Shown piece after piece: positions 26,612-34,515 of a DNA stretch of 64,000 nucleotides. Location of the stretch: the NCBI RefSeq assembly GCF_019145375.1, contig NZ_JAHSTX010000001.1:2579001-2643000 (forward strand), given 5' to 3'. The notes beneath the pieces were generated by a model. That model did not search any database. It worked only from the letters and a program-made list of their open reading frames with translations, and was not told the DNA's origin. Within the stretch, counting starts at the first letter, position 1. Each line of letters opens with the position of its first letter. Both the position numbers and the translations under genes were made by a program. This stretch comes from Pseudomonas triticicola (GTDB lineage Bacteria; Pseudomonadota; Gammaproteobacteria; Pseudomonadales; Pseudomonadaceae).

Positions 26612-26700
26612 ATGAACCTCGCAGTTCCCGAAACGGGACAATCCGCCCAAGCGGGGCGTATGCAGATTGGAGATGATTTCGCACGAAACGTTCAGCCATG

Positions 26701-26729
26701 AAAAAGCCCGACATCGAGTCGGGCTTTTT
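26701..26729 (-). terminator. Terminator of the second glycine-zipper gene
   Basis: Stem GCCCGA/TCGGGC with A-run and T-run on the two sides, directly downstream of the gene at 26747. Confidence 0.85.
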
Positions 26730-26746
26730 CTGACAGGCAATCAGTC

Positions 26747-27118
26747 TCAGTGGCGCTTGTGACCTTTGCCCAGGTTGCTGCCGACGGCACCGCCGGCCGC
26801 GCCGCCCAGACCTGCACCGATGGTGGCGCCGTTGCGGCCACCCAGGCTGTTGCCGATCACCGAACCACCGGCTGCACCGACACCGCCGCCGATCGCCGCT
26901 TTGGTGCGGCTACCCTTGCGTGCTGCGACTGCGCTGCCCGCTGCGCCCGCAACGCCAGCGCCAATTACGGCGCCGGTGCTGCCGCCCATTTTCTGACCGA
27001 CCACGTTACCCAGCGCGCCACCCAGGCCACCGCCCAGCGCCGCGGTGCCATCACCGGCAGCCATCGCACCTTGAGCAACCAAAAGGCCAAGAACCAGAGC
27101 AGGCAGTGTTAAACGCAT
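26747..27118 (-). CDS. Exported glycine-zipper protein (copy B)
   Basis: A 123-residue paralogue of the neighbouring gene: signal peptide MRLTLPALVLGLLVAQGAMA, the same start of the mature part (AGDGTAA), several glycine-zipper blocks, and a short basic tail (GKGHKRH) in place of the longer Lys/His tail of copy A. The separate terminators show that the two copies are transcribed as independent units. Tandem duplication is the simplest explanation. Confidence 0.85.
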   Translation of the reverse strand: MRLTLPALVLGLLVAQGAMAAGDGTAALGGGLGGALGNVVGQKMGGSTGAVIGAGVAGAAGSAVAARKGSRTKAAIGGGVGAAGGSVIGNSLGGRNGATIGAGLGGAAGGAVGSNLGKGHKRH

Positions 27119-27244
27119 GACGAAAACCTCAAATAAACGGGATGACGAGAAGGAGCCGGATTTAATGCGCTCGGCGCAGGAAAGTCCAGACGCCGGCGAC
27201 AGCGTCGATTGGACCGCGATCAGGGAAAAGGTTTTATGCCGGGC

Positions 27245-27345
27245 AAAAAAAAGCCCGCTGGGGAGACGGGCTGGAGACTTGCTTTCTAACGGATGGCTTC
27301 ACACTACGTTGGCCAACGTGAAAAGTTTGTGAAAAAAAACCGACA
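27245..27345 (-). ncRNA. Candidate small RNA ending in an orphan terminator
   Basis: On the minus strand a stem AGCCCG/CGGGCT followed by eight T lies at 27272 to 27245, although the next minus-strand gene already has its own terminator at 27383-27408. Upstream on the same strand is a TTGACA (27355-27350) that overlaps the palindrome GACATTAATGTC, and the 14-base palindrome ACGTTGGCCAACGT would fold near the 5' end. The -10 box is poor, so the promoter is uncertain. Confidence 0.35.
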
Positions 27346-27382
27346 TTAATGTCAACGCCCGCCCCCTCATTCCTGCGCCCAT

Positions 27383-27408
27383 AAAAAACCCCGTTCAGTG
27401 ACGGGGTG
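27383..27408 (-). terminator. Terminator of the small CxxC protein gene
   Basis: On the minus strand ACCCCGT, loop, ACGGGGT followed by six T. Confidence 0.85.
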
Positions 27409-27418
27409 CGGGATGAAA

Positions 27419-27607
27419 TCACTTTCTGGTCCTTGCCGTGACCTTGGGCAGGAATTTCGCTTTCGGCCCTTTGGGGGCTGTGGATTTGATTTTGCCGATG
27501 CTGACCGGATCCTCGCCAAATCCCGACTGATACTCCGACTGACCGCAGCGCACACAGTTGTTGAATGAAAACTCAGCGCCATCATCTTCGATAAATGGAC
27601 CTGACAT
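27419..27607 (-). CDS. Small hypothetical protein with a CxxC motif
   Basis: A 62-residue protein, MSGPFIEDDGAEFSFNN followed by CVRCGQSEYQSG and a basic C-terminal half. The CxxC could hold a metal or be redox active, but there is only one pair. The ATG at 27607 has a strong GGGGAG ribosome site; an in-frame extension to 27643 lacks one. Not recognised as a named family. Confidence 0.7.
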   Translation of the reverse strand: MSGPFIEDDGAEFSFNNCVRCGQSEYQSGFGEDPVSIGKIKSTAPKGPKAKFLPKVTARTRK

Positions 27608-27828
27608 AGACTCTCCCCTACGCAACCGGGCCGACACCGGCAAAACAGTTTTGCCTGGAAAATATCGTCCCTCAGTGCTTTTGAGACTAGCTGGTCACTA
27701 CTGGACTTGCTGTTCAGAAAGACTGATCACCGACGAATGGAAAAAAGTGTCGCGAGCGATCATTCGCTAAAGATTTCCATCGAACGGCCGCTGCCCTTAC
27801 TCCTACAAATGAATCTCAAGGAGAGATC

Positions 27829-28107
27829 ATGCAGATCAATGGATTCCCGAACATGCCAGTCGTAAAACTCACGGACGAGCAGATCGCTGCCGGCAAGGCC
27901 GGTGCGGAAAAACTCAAGGAAAAGATCGCCTCGGGTGAAATCACCATCAAATACCCGGACAAACCGCTTCTGCAGCCGGGCGTCGTCTACCATCCCAGCG
28001 AGCCCGCACCATCGGCGCAGCCTGACGGGACACCGCCCCTCGTTGCCATCGATACACCGCTGACCTATGACTCAAGAGGCGCTGTGTTGCTCAAGCCTCA
28101 AGGCTGA
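27829..28107 (+). CDS. Small hypothetical protein
   Basis: A 92-residue soluble protein (MQINGFPNMPVVKLTDEQ...) with a charged helical segment near residues 15-40 (LTDEQIAAGKAGAEKLKEKI) and a proline-rich C-terminal half. AAGGAGAG stands 6 bases before the ATG, good support for translation. No known domain recognised. Confidence 0.75.
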   Translation: MQINGFPNMPVVKLTDEQIAAGKAGAEKLKEKIASGEITIKYPDKPLLQPGVVYHPSEPAPSAQPDGTPPLVAIDTPLTYDSRGAVLLKPQG

Positions 28108-28117
28108 TAGACGCGAA

Positions 28118-28148
28118 AAAAGCCCATTCCTCGTGCGAGTGGGCTTTG
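28118..28148. terminator. Bidirectional terminator
   Basis: Stem AAAGCCCA/TGGGCTTT between convergent genes, with A-run and T-rich flanks. Confidence 0.85.
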
Positions 28149-28163
28149 TCTTCATAGCAATGA

Positions 28164-28484
28164 TCAGCGCAGCTTCACCGCCGTTCCGGTGACAAACACC
28201 ACGACCATGCCACCCTTGCCTGCCGGCATGCTGATCTCAAAATCCACGCCAACCACAGCATCAGCCTGCAATGCCCGCGCCCGATCTTTCAATTCATCGG
28301 TTGCCTGAATGCGTGCTTCTTTAAGAGCCCGCTCCAACGTCTGCGACCGCCCGCCAAAGAAGTCGCGCATGCCGGCGAACATATCGCGGATCACGTTGAC
28401 CCCTTGCACAGACTCGGCGCTGACAATGTCCAGATAGGCCGTGATCTGCCGCCCCTCGACGGAATGAGTGGTGGAAATGATCAT
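28164..28484 (-). CDS. YbjQ family (UPF0145) heavy-metal-binding-like protein
   Basis: A 106-residue YbjQ/UPF0145 protein, starting MIISTTHSVEGRQITAYLDIV and containing the family stretch ARALQADAVVGVDFE. The fold forms a pentamer of dodecin-like beta sheets in solved homologues; metal binding has been suggested but the role is not known. ATG 28484 has AAGGACG 7 bases upstream. Convergent with the gene at 27829. Confidence 0.9.
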   Translation of the reverse strand: MIISTTHSVEGRQITAYLDIVSAESVQGVNVIRDMFAGMRDFFGGRSQTLERALKEARIQATDELKDRARALQADAVVGVDFEISMPAGKGGMVVVFVTGTAVKLR

Positions 28485-28554
28485 GAAAGTCGTCCTTTTA
28501 CTGCAAAAGTGAAGGCGGCGATTGTAGCGCGGCACCAGGCCTGGCGCCCGTGCC

Positions 28555-29835
28555 TCAATTGGATTTAACGACCCACAATTGATCCAGCTTCGTCGTAAAA
28601 CTCGAGCTCATCATCTCCCGCCGCATGCCCCAGGCCGGATCAGCCGGCACACTCCCCGCTCGCAACGTTCCATGCCCCCAGCGCTGATTGATCTGGTCCA
28701 GCACGCCCATCACCCTCTCCGCCGCTTGAGGTTGGGACTGTGCAAACAGGTCTTCGGTAAATTCTCCGGGCTGTCGCAGATCCATCAACAGCACCTCAGC
28801 CTTGCTGTACTTGAACCCCGGCCGGAACAATCGATCAACCGCCTCGCTCGCCACCTTGCTCAGCAATCGCACATCATTGGTCGGATAAGGCAACTCGATC
28901 AGCGCGCCATTGGCGTACTTCGCCTCTTCCGGATTGAACATGCCGGTGCGGATACTCACGCGGATCTTTTTGCACAGCGAATTCTGCGCACGCAGCTTTT
29001 CCGCCGCTCGATGCACATAAGTAGCAACGGCTTCCTTGATCGGTTCGATGGTAGTCAAACGATTGCCAAACATGCGGCTGCTGCAAATTTCCTGCTTCGG
29101 CGGTTCCGTCTCGGACAGTTCCAGACAGGATGTGCCACCCAGTTCGCGCGCGGTCTTCTCGATCACCACGCTGAACTTGCGCCGCAGCGTCCACGGATCG
29201 GCCTTCGCCAGGTCCATCGCACTTCTGATCTGCATGCTTTCCAGATGAGCTTTCATCCGCCGCCCGACGCCCCACACTTCACCGACATCGGTATTGCGCA
29301 ACACCCAGTCGCGTTTGGACGGATCGCAGATGTCGACCACGCCACCGGTATGCGCTTGCAAGCGTTTGGCAGTGTGGTTGGCGAGCTTGGCCAGCGTTTT
29401 CGTAGGGGCGATGCCGACGCCGACCGGGATGCCGGTGCGCTTATAAACAGCAGAGCGGATGGTGCGGCCAAACGCGGTCAGGTCCCCAGGGATGCCGCTG
29501 AGATCGGCGAACGCCTCATCAATGCTGTACACCTCGACGGCCGGCACCATGGATTCGATGATCGTCATCACCCGTTCGCTCATGTCGCCGTACAAGGCGT
29601 AATTACTGCTGAACACCTGAATGCCGTGGCGGCGCAAATCATCGCGAATCTGGAAATACGGCGCGCCCATTTTCACAAAGGGCTTGGCGTCATAACTCCG
29701 GGCAATCACGCAGCCATCGTTATTGCTCAGCACGACAATCGGCGTCTTCGCCAGATCGCGCCGGAACACTCGCTCACAGCTGGCATAGAAGCTGTTGCAA
29801 TCGATCAGCGCGAAGACCTGCTCACGGTTTGCCAT
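28555..29835 (-). CDS. umuC: DNA polymerase V subunit UmuC (translesion polymerase)
   Basis: A 426-residue Y-family polymerase. The catalytic acids lie in FALIDCNSFYASCERVF (D12) and VYSIDEAFADLSG (D106, E107); a helix-hairpin-helix region and little-finger domain follow. The C-terminus is of normal UmuC length. It overlaps umuD by 14 bases and is clearly co-expressed from the LexA-controlled promoter at 30278. In Pseudomonas plasmids this pair is known as rulAB, and rulB is often a target for integration; here the gene is intact. Confidence 0.96.
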   Translation of the reverse strand: MANREQVFALIDCNSFYASCERVFRRDLAKTPIVVLSNNDGCVIARSYDAKPFVKMGAPYFQIRDDLRRHGIQVFSSNYALYGDMSERVMTIIESMVPAVEVYSIDEAFADLSGIPGDLTAFGRTIRSAVYKRTGIPVGVGIAPTKTLAKLANHTAKRLQAHTGGVVDICDPSKRDWVLRNTDVGEVWGVGRRMKAHLESMQIRSAMDLAKADPWTLRRKFSVVIEKTARELGGTSCLELSETEPPKQEICSSRMFGNRLTTIEPIKEAVATYVHRAAEKLRAQNSLCKKIRVSIRTGMFNPEEAKYANGALIELPYPTNDVRLLSKVASEAVDRLFRPGFKYSKAEVLLMDLRQPGEFTEDLFAQSQPQAAERVMGVLDQINQRWGHGTLRAGSVPADPAWGMRREMMSSSFTTKLDQLWVVKSN

Positions 29836-30253
29836 GGTCGCGCACGCTGTAAGTCACCACACCCCAGATCACCAGCTCATCCCCTTCCATCACGTAGCGA
29901 GGCGGATATTTGCTGTTGGCCGAAAGAAGGATGATGGTGTTGTCGCGCATGTGCAGGCGCTTGCAGATGGGTTCGGAGTTGAGACCGGCGATGACGATAT
30001 CGCCGTGCTCGGCATTCAGGCTGCGATCGACGATCACCAGATCACCGCAAAATATCCCGGCGTCCTGCATGCTCTCGCCTTCGATCTTCGCCAGATAAAC
30101 GTGCGGCGCACGAATATCGAAGATCTCATCAAGCGAAATGTGCTTTTCAATGTGATCAGCCGCCGGCGAAGGGAAACCGGCGGGAATCCGAAACGAATAC
30201 AGCGCAAGCTTTTCGCCCGCACCTGACAAAGGGCCGAGGATGGTGACGCTCAT
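29822..30253 (-). CDS. umuD: UmuD, self-cleaving S24 peptidase subunit of polymerase V
   Basis: A 143-residue UmuD. Self-cleavage site A25-G26 (IPAGFPSPA), catalytic S61 in EGESMQDAGI and K98 in PICKRL form the LexA-like Ser-Lys dyad. RecA filaments stimulate cleavage to UmuD', which joins UmuC. Start ATG at 30253 lies 25 bases from the LexA box. Confidence 0.96.
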   Translation of the reverse strand: MSVTILGPLSGAGEKLALYSFRIPAGFPSPAADHIEKHISLDEIFDIRAPHVYLAKIEGESMQDAGIFCGDLVIVDRSLNAEHGDIVIAGLNSEPICKRLHMRDNTIILLSANSKYPPRYVMEGDELVIWGVVTYSVRDHGKP

Positions 30254-30277
30254 GATACGAACCTGATAGTGAATTTA

Positions 30278-30293
30278 CTGTATGCGCATACAG
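30278..30293. promoter_or_regulatory. LexA (SOS) box of umuDC
   Basis: CTGTATGCGCATACAG fits the CTG-N10-CAG consensus and is part of a perfect palindrome that extends four bases further on each side (30274-30297). Confidence 0.93.
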
Positions 30294-30445
30294 TAAACTC
30301 GGGACGGTTCGGAGGGTCAATGAGGCGTGTAGGAGATTTCGACGGGTGACAGGGTTTTGTATAGCTTTGGAGAGAATGATCGCCAAGACACATTCATAGA
30401 TGCCGAACATCAACGGTCCCACGTCACCATTTTCCAGACGCCAAA

Positions 30446-30492
30446 AACCACAAACCCCCGACTTTCTCTAGGAAAATCAGGGGTTTGTGTTT
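30446..30492 (-). terminator. Terminator downstream of tRNA-Ser
   Basis: Long stem ACAAACCCC ... GGGGTTTGT just after the tRNA in its direction of transcription. Confidence 0.75.
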
Positions 30493-30500
30493 ACTGAATG

Positions 30501-30590
30501 TGGCGGTGAAGGAGAGATTCGAACTCTCGATACAGTTTCCTGTATACACACTTTCCAGGCGTGCTCCTTAAGCCACTCGGACACTTCACC
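30501..30590 (-). tRNA. tRNA-Ser (anticodon GGA)
   Basis: On the minus strand GGTGAAGTGTCCGAGTGGC opens a 90-base class II tRNA with a long variable arm. The anticodon loop reads CTGGAAA (GGA), the T arm contains GTTCGAATC, and the 3' CCA is encoded (30503-30501). It decodes UCC/UCU serine codons. Confidence 0.97.
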
Positions 30591-30887
30591 GTATCTCTGC
30601 AGACATGTTCTGTCTGTCGAGGCGCGCTAATGTAGTCGAAAGCTTTTGCGATGGCAAACTTTTTTTCAGAATTTTCATGCGCTTAAGAGAGCACGCTTCA
30701 TTCTGCCAAAGCGGGTAATGGCAAACCCGCCAATCTCGGGTAAGCCGCCACGCTTCCTTTATAGCAGGCAACACGCGCGCGACGCTGGCCGAAGCGCAAA
30801 ACGGTGACTGGCAGGTCAGTCACGGCGCTTTACCTGGCCTGCGGCGGTGGGTAACGTCTGCCCATCTTTCTAATAAGGAATAGCGTC

Positions 30888-31577
30888 ATGAGCGAGTTGA
30901 TTGCCTACCACCTCGAAGACGGTATCGCGACCCTGACCCTGAACAATGGCAAGGTCAACGCGATTTCTCCGGATGTGATTGCGGCGTTTAACGCGGCGCT
31001 GGATCAGGCGGTGGCGGATCGCGCGGTGGTGATCATTACCGGGCAGCCGGGGATTCTCTCCGGTGGTTATGACCTGAAGGTGATGACCGCCGGCCCGAAA
31101 GAGGCGGTTGCGCTAGTGACGGCCGGTTCGACCCTGGCCCGCCGCCTGCTCTCTCACCCGTTCCCGGTGATCGTTGCTTGCCCGGGGCACGCTGTGGCCA
31201 AGGGCGCTTTCCTGCTGTTGTCCGCCGATTACCGCATCGGTGTCGACGGCCCGTTCAGCATCGGCCTGAACGAAGTGCAGATCGGCATGACCATGCACCA
31301 CGCCGGTATCGAGCTGGCGCGTGATCGCTTGCGGCGTTCGGCTTTCCATCGTTCGGTGATCAATGGCGAGATGTTCGATCCGCAAAGTGCCGTTGATGCA
31401 GGCTTCCTCGACAAAGTCGTCACTGCCGAAGAATTGCAGGGCGCCGCGCTGGCTGCCGCGCGGCAGTTGAAGAAGATCAACATGCTCGCGCACAAGAACA
31501 CCAAGCTGAAAGTGCGCAAGCAACTGCTGGAAACTCTTGACGATGCCATCCTGCAGGATCAGCAACATCTGGGCTGA
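30888..31577 (+). CDS. Crotonase/enoyl-CoA hydratase family protein
   Basis: A 229-residue crotonase-fold protein with the first oxyanion-hole segment GQPGILSGGYDLKVM and the second APGHAVAKGAFLLL-like stretch (CPGHAVAKGAFLLLSADYRIG). It is shorter than typical enoyl-CoA hydratases (about 260) and the positions of the two catalytic glutamates are not clearly conserved (VAKGA, LNEVQIG), so another CoA-ester reaction is possible. Ribosome site AAGGAA precedes the ATG. It is a single-gene unit with its own terminator. Confidence 0.88.
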   Translation: MSELIAYHLEDGIATLTLNNGKVNAISPDVIAAFNAALDQAVADRAVVIITGQPGILSGGYDLKVMTAGPKEAVALVTAGSTLARRLLSHPFPVIVACPGHAVAKGAFLLLSADYRIGVDGPFSIGLNEVQIGMTMHHAGIELARDRLRRSAFHRSVINGEMFDPQSAVDAGFLDKVVTAEELQGAALAAARQLKKINMLAHKNTKLKVRKQLLETLDDAILQDQQHLG

Positions 31578-31604
31578 CTCGTCCAGGATCTGCCGGTAAG
31601 TGAA

Positions 31605-31632
31605 TAGCCCGACCCTCGTGTCGGGCTTTTTC
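31605..31632 (+). terminator. Terminator of the crotonase gene
   Basis: AGCCCGA, loop CCCTCGTG, TCGGGCT, then five T. Confidence 0.9.
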
Positions 31633-31798
31633 TTACGTCACACGTCGAAGATTCGCGGAAAGCTCTAGGACGCGCCTGACAGGCAAGACTGAAACATGCG
31701 CTTAAACATCGGCCATCTCCGGACTCTATAGCGGCAATTGCCGAAAACAGTGCACATCCGTACACTGCGCCACCTTTTGTCCCGGTGGGCCTGCAAAA

Positions 31799-32521
31799 AT
31801 GCTGTTTGTGTTTCGTATGTTGTTGATGGGCCTGCACTTTATTCTGGCGGGCGTGCTCGGTGTGATCCTCGGATTGTGCCGCCCGTTCAACCCGGACAAC
31901 AGCCGACTCTGCGCCCGCCTCTACGCTTTGCCGGCGATGTGTATCTTGCGTTTGAGGGTCAGGTCCGAGGTCAACGGCTTGATGAACAAGCCCGACAGTT
32001 GCGTGATCATTGCCAACCATCAGTCCAACTACGATCTGTTCGTGTTCGGCAATGTCGTCCCCCGCCGCACCGTGTGTATCGGCAAGAAAAGCCTGAAGTG
32101 GGTGCCGTTGTTCGGCCAGTTGTTCTGGCTGGCCGGCAATGTGTTGATCGACCGTGGCAATGCGCACAAGGCGCGGCAGTCGATGCTGACGACGACCCAC
32201 ACCTTGCAGAACGAAGACACCTCGATCTGGGTGTTTCCGGAAGGCACCCGCAACCTCGGTGAAGATTTGTTGCCGTTCAAGAAAGGCGCGTTCCAGATGG
32301 CGATTGCCGCCGGCGTGCCGATCGTTCCGGTGTGCGTGAGCAGCTATATAAAGCACATGCGCCTGAATCGCTGGCGCAGCGGCAACGTTCTCATACGTTC
32401 CTTGCCGGCGATTCCTACAGTCGGATTGACCATGGACGACATGCCCATGCTGATCGAGCGATGCCGCGAGCAGATGCGCGAGTGCATCGAATCGATGGAT
32501 CGGCAACTGCAAGCCGCTTGA
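31799..32521 (+). CDS. 1-acylglycerol-3-phosphate O-acyltransferase (PlsC family)
   Basis: A 240-residue membrane-bound acyltransferase. An N-terminal helix (about 4-27) anchors it; the catalytic motif NHQSNYD (H74, D79) and the substrate motif FPEGTRN (146-152) are in the usual order. It makes phosphatidic acid from lysophosphatidic acid. Pseudomonads carry several PlsC-like proteins, so which one this is cannot be told from the window. Confidence 0.93.
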   Translation: MLFVFRMLLMGLHFILAGVLGVILGLCRPFNPDNSRLCARLYALPAMCILRLRVRSEVNGLMNKPDSCVIIANHQSNYDLFVFGNVVPRRTVCIGKKSLKWVPLFGQLFWLAGNVLIDRGNAHKARQSMLTTTHTLQNEDTSIWVFPEGTRNLGEDLLPFKKGAFQMAIAAGVPIVPVCVSSYIKHMRLNRWRSGNVLIRSLPAIPTVGLTMDDMPMLIERCREQMRECIESMDRQLQAA

Positions 32522-32526
32522 AACAA

Positions 32527-32551
32527 GACCCGCCCTGCGCGGGTTTTCTTT
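32527..32551 (+). terminator. Terminator of the acyltransferase gene
   Basis: ACCCGC, loop, GCGGGT, then TTTCTTTT. Confidence 0.85.
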
Positions 32552-32653
32552 TGCCGGGTGAACTGTAGAAGTTTCACTGACTCTCAAGCAGCGACACGGC
32601 TAAGCTGAAGCCTTGTTCCCCTGCCATCTGCCAAGAAGAAGTGAATCACCACC

Positions 32654-33625
32654 ATGGGTCGAGTTGTTGCCGCTGCGGTGTACAGCGAGGGTAAGAAAGT
32701 CACCAATATTGCGCTGGACGAAGGTGCTGCCTGGGCGGCCAAACCCGGCCACTTCGTGTGGATCGGCCTGGAAGAACCGGACGCACAGGAATTATCCAAC
32801 CTGCAACGTCAGTTCAACCTGCATGAACTGGCCATCGAAGATGCGCTGGAAAAACACAGCCGGCCAAAACTGGAAACCTTTGGTGACGCTCTGTTTATCG
32901 TCACCTACTCGCCGGTGCGCGAAAACGGCGTTTTGCAATTCATCGAAACGCATATCTTCGCCGGCAGGGGTTACATCATCACCGCACGCAACGGCCATTC
33001 CGCGTCTTACGCCTATGTGCGGCAGCGCTGTGAAGCGCGCCCGCTGTTGCTCGAGCACGGGGAGGATTTCGTCCTGTATGCGCTGCTCGATTTCGTCATC
33101 GAGAACTATCAGCCGGTAGGCGAAGCGATCCACGCCGAGATCGATGAGCTGGAGCGCAACGTCTTGTGTAGCGCCCTCAACGAGCGTGACATTCAGAAGC
33201 TGCACGGTCTGCGCCGTGACGTGGTGCGCTTGCGTCGATATGCGGCGCCGATGGTGGAAATCGGCGAAGAGCTGCAAAAGCTCAGCTTCCCGTTCATCGA
33301 CAAGAACATGCGTCCGTACTTCCGCGATGTGCAGATTCACGTGACGCGGCAAATGGAGGACCTGAGCACGCTGGCGGACATTGCCAGCCAGACCATCGAG
33401 ATTGGCGTGTTGCTCGAGGCATCACGGCAGAGCGTGGTGCAGCGCAAATTTGCGGCGTGGGCGGCGATTCTGGCGTTCCCGACAGCGGTGGCGGGGATCT
33501 ACGGGATGAATTTCCAGAACATGCCGGAATTGACCTGGCATTACGGTTATTTTGCGGTGCTGGGGTTTATTGCGGTGGGGTGTGTGAGTTTGTGGGCGAG
33601 CTTCAAGCGGTCGGGGTGGTTATAG
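32654..33625 (+). CDS. corA: CorA-family magnesium/cobalt transport protein
   Basis: A 323-residue CorA channel: a large N-terminal cytoplasmic domain, a long stalk helix, and two C-terminal membrane helices with the selectivity motif YGMNFQNMPE (GMN at 284-286) between them. It opens when internal Mg2+ is low. The lysine/arginine-rich end (SFKRSGWL) is typical. Single gene on the plus strand. Confidence 0.94.
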   Translation: MGRVVAAAVYSEGKKVTNIALDEGAAWAAKPGHFVWIGLEEPDAQELSNLQRQFNLHELAIEDALEKHSRPKLETFGDALFIVTYSPVRENGVLQFIETHIFAGRGYIITARNGHSASYAYVRQRCEARPLLLEHGEDFVLYALLDFVIENYQPVGEAIHAEIDELERNVLCSALNERDIQKLHGLRRDVVRLRRYAAPMVEIGEELQKLSFPFIDKNMRPYFRDVQIHVTRQMEDLSTLADIASQTIEIGVLLEASRQSVVQRKFAAWAAILAFPTAVAGIYGMNFQNMPELTWHYGYFAVLGFIAVGCVSLWASFKRSGWL

Positions 33626-33649
33626 CCGGGACCGCGTTGACCCGGCGAT

Positions 33650-33690
33650 TCGCGATCAGCCTCGCTCCCACAGAGATTGTGGGAGCAGGC
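33650..33690. repeat. Degenerate REP pair
   Basis: Reads ATTCGCGATCAGCCTCGCTCCCA followed by a decayed inverse copy TGTGGGAGCAGGCC. Confidence 0.6.
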
Positions 33691-33694
33691 CCTT

Positions 33695-34423
33695 TCAGCG
33701 TTGAGCCGCTTCTGGCTTGTGCGCCACGAAGCGCATCATCCACTCCGCAACCGTAGCGCCATGATGCTCCTGCTCAAGGCTCGCGACCCCCTTGCTGTAG
33801 ATCTGCGAACCCAGCGCTTCCTGGCGCAGATCAAGCAACGCGCGCGAGTAGTCGTGAATGAATTCCGGATGTCCCTGGAAGCACAGCACCTGATCGTTGA
33901 TGTGATACGCCGCGAACGGGCAGAAATCGCTGGAGGCGATCACCGTCGCATTCTCTGGTAGCTCAGTTACCTGATCCTGGTGGCTGATCAACAGTGTCAG
34001 CTCTTCACGCACCGGACTCATCCACGGTGCCTTGGCCGCCAGCTGGTAGCTGTGCGTGCCGACACCCCAGCCTTGGGACGCACGCTCACTCTTACCACCG
34101 AGCAGCAGCGCCAGCAATTGATGGCCGAAGCACACGCCTAGCAGTTTGTCGCCGCGTTCGTAGCGATTCAAAAGGTAGGTCTTGAGGGTCTGGATCCACG
34201 GATCCGTGCCGAACGAATCGGCCTTGCTGCCAGTGACCAAGTACGCATCGAAAGTCTCATCGTCACTTGGATACTCACCCTTCACCACGTTATAGACAGT
34301 GAACTCAGCGGCAATCGGTTGCTGCGAGAACAGCCGCTGGAACATCTGCCCATAGCCCTGATATTGGTCAATCAATTCGGGTCGCAGGATGTCGGTTTCG
34401 AGAATGCAGATGCGCAGCGACAT
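33695..34423 (-). CDS. Class I glutamine amidotransferase-like protein
   Basis: A 242-residue stand-alone GATase1 domain protein: nucleophile C98 in GVCFGHQLL and the histidine in FQGHPEF near the C-terminal third. Relatives are annotated as GMP synthase-like amidotransferases or gamma-glutamyl hydrolases of polyamine breakdown. No synthetase partner is adjacent. The ATG at 34423 gives MSLRICILETD; the open frame extends upstream without matching the family. Confidence 0.9.
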   Translation of the reverse strand: MSLRICILETDILRPELIDQYQGYGQMFQRLFSQQPIAAEFTVYNVVKGEYPSDDETFDAYLVTGSKADSFGTDPWIQTLKTYLLNRYERGDKLLGVCFGHQLLALLLGGKSERASQGWGVGTHSYQLAAKAPWMSPVREELTLLISHQDQVTELPENATVIASSDFCPFAAYHINDQVLCFQGHPEFIHDYSRALLDLRQEALGSQIYSKGVASLEQEHHGATVAEWMMRFVAHKPEAAQR

Positions 34424-34515
34424 AAAAAATACCTGACACGTGATGGGAATAATGAACACCCCAGAGCCTGCCTTGAAACACGTGGCCAAGGCAAGCCCCG
34501 AAATGCTCGCCGGCC

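Larger units (their letters stand above)
27119..27418. other. Intergenic region with an orphan minus-strand terminator
   Basis: No convincing protein gene; the open frame on the plus strand from 27117 lacks any family-like features. It contains the terminator at 27245-27272, the palindrome ACGTTGGCCAACGT at 27306-27319, the palindrome GACATTAATGTC at 27342-27353 and the terminator at 27383-27408. Confidence 0.6.

Noticed and set aside
27117..27332. 71-codon plus-strand frame overlapping the start of a glycine-zipper gene
   Set aside because: No ribosome site, overlaps the neighbouring gene start and runs through a terminator.
28555..30590. Prophage or integrated element at umuDC and tRNA-Ser
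   Set aside because: No integrase, no duplicate of the tRNA 3' end and an intact umuC; the neighbourhood gives no further support.
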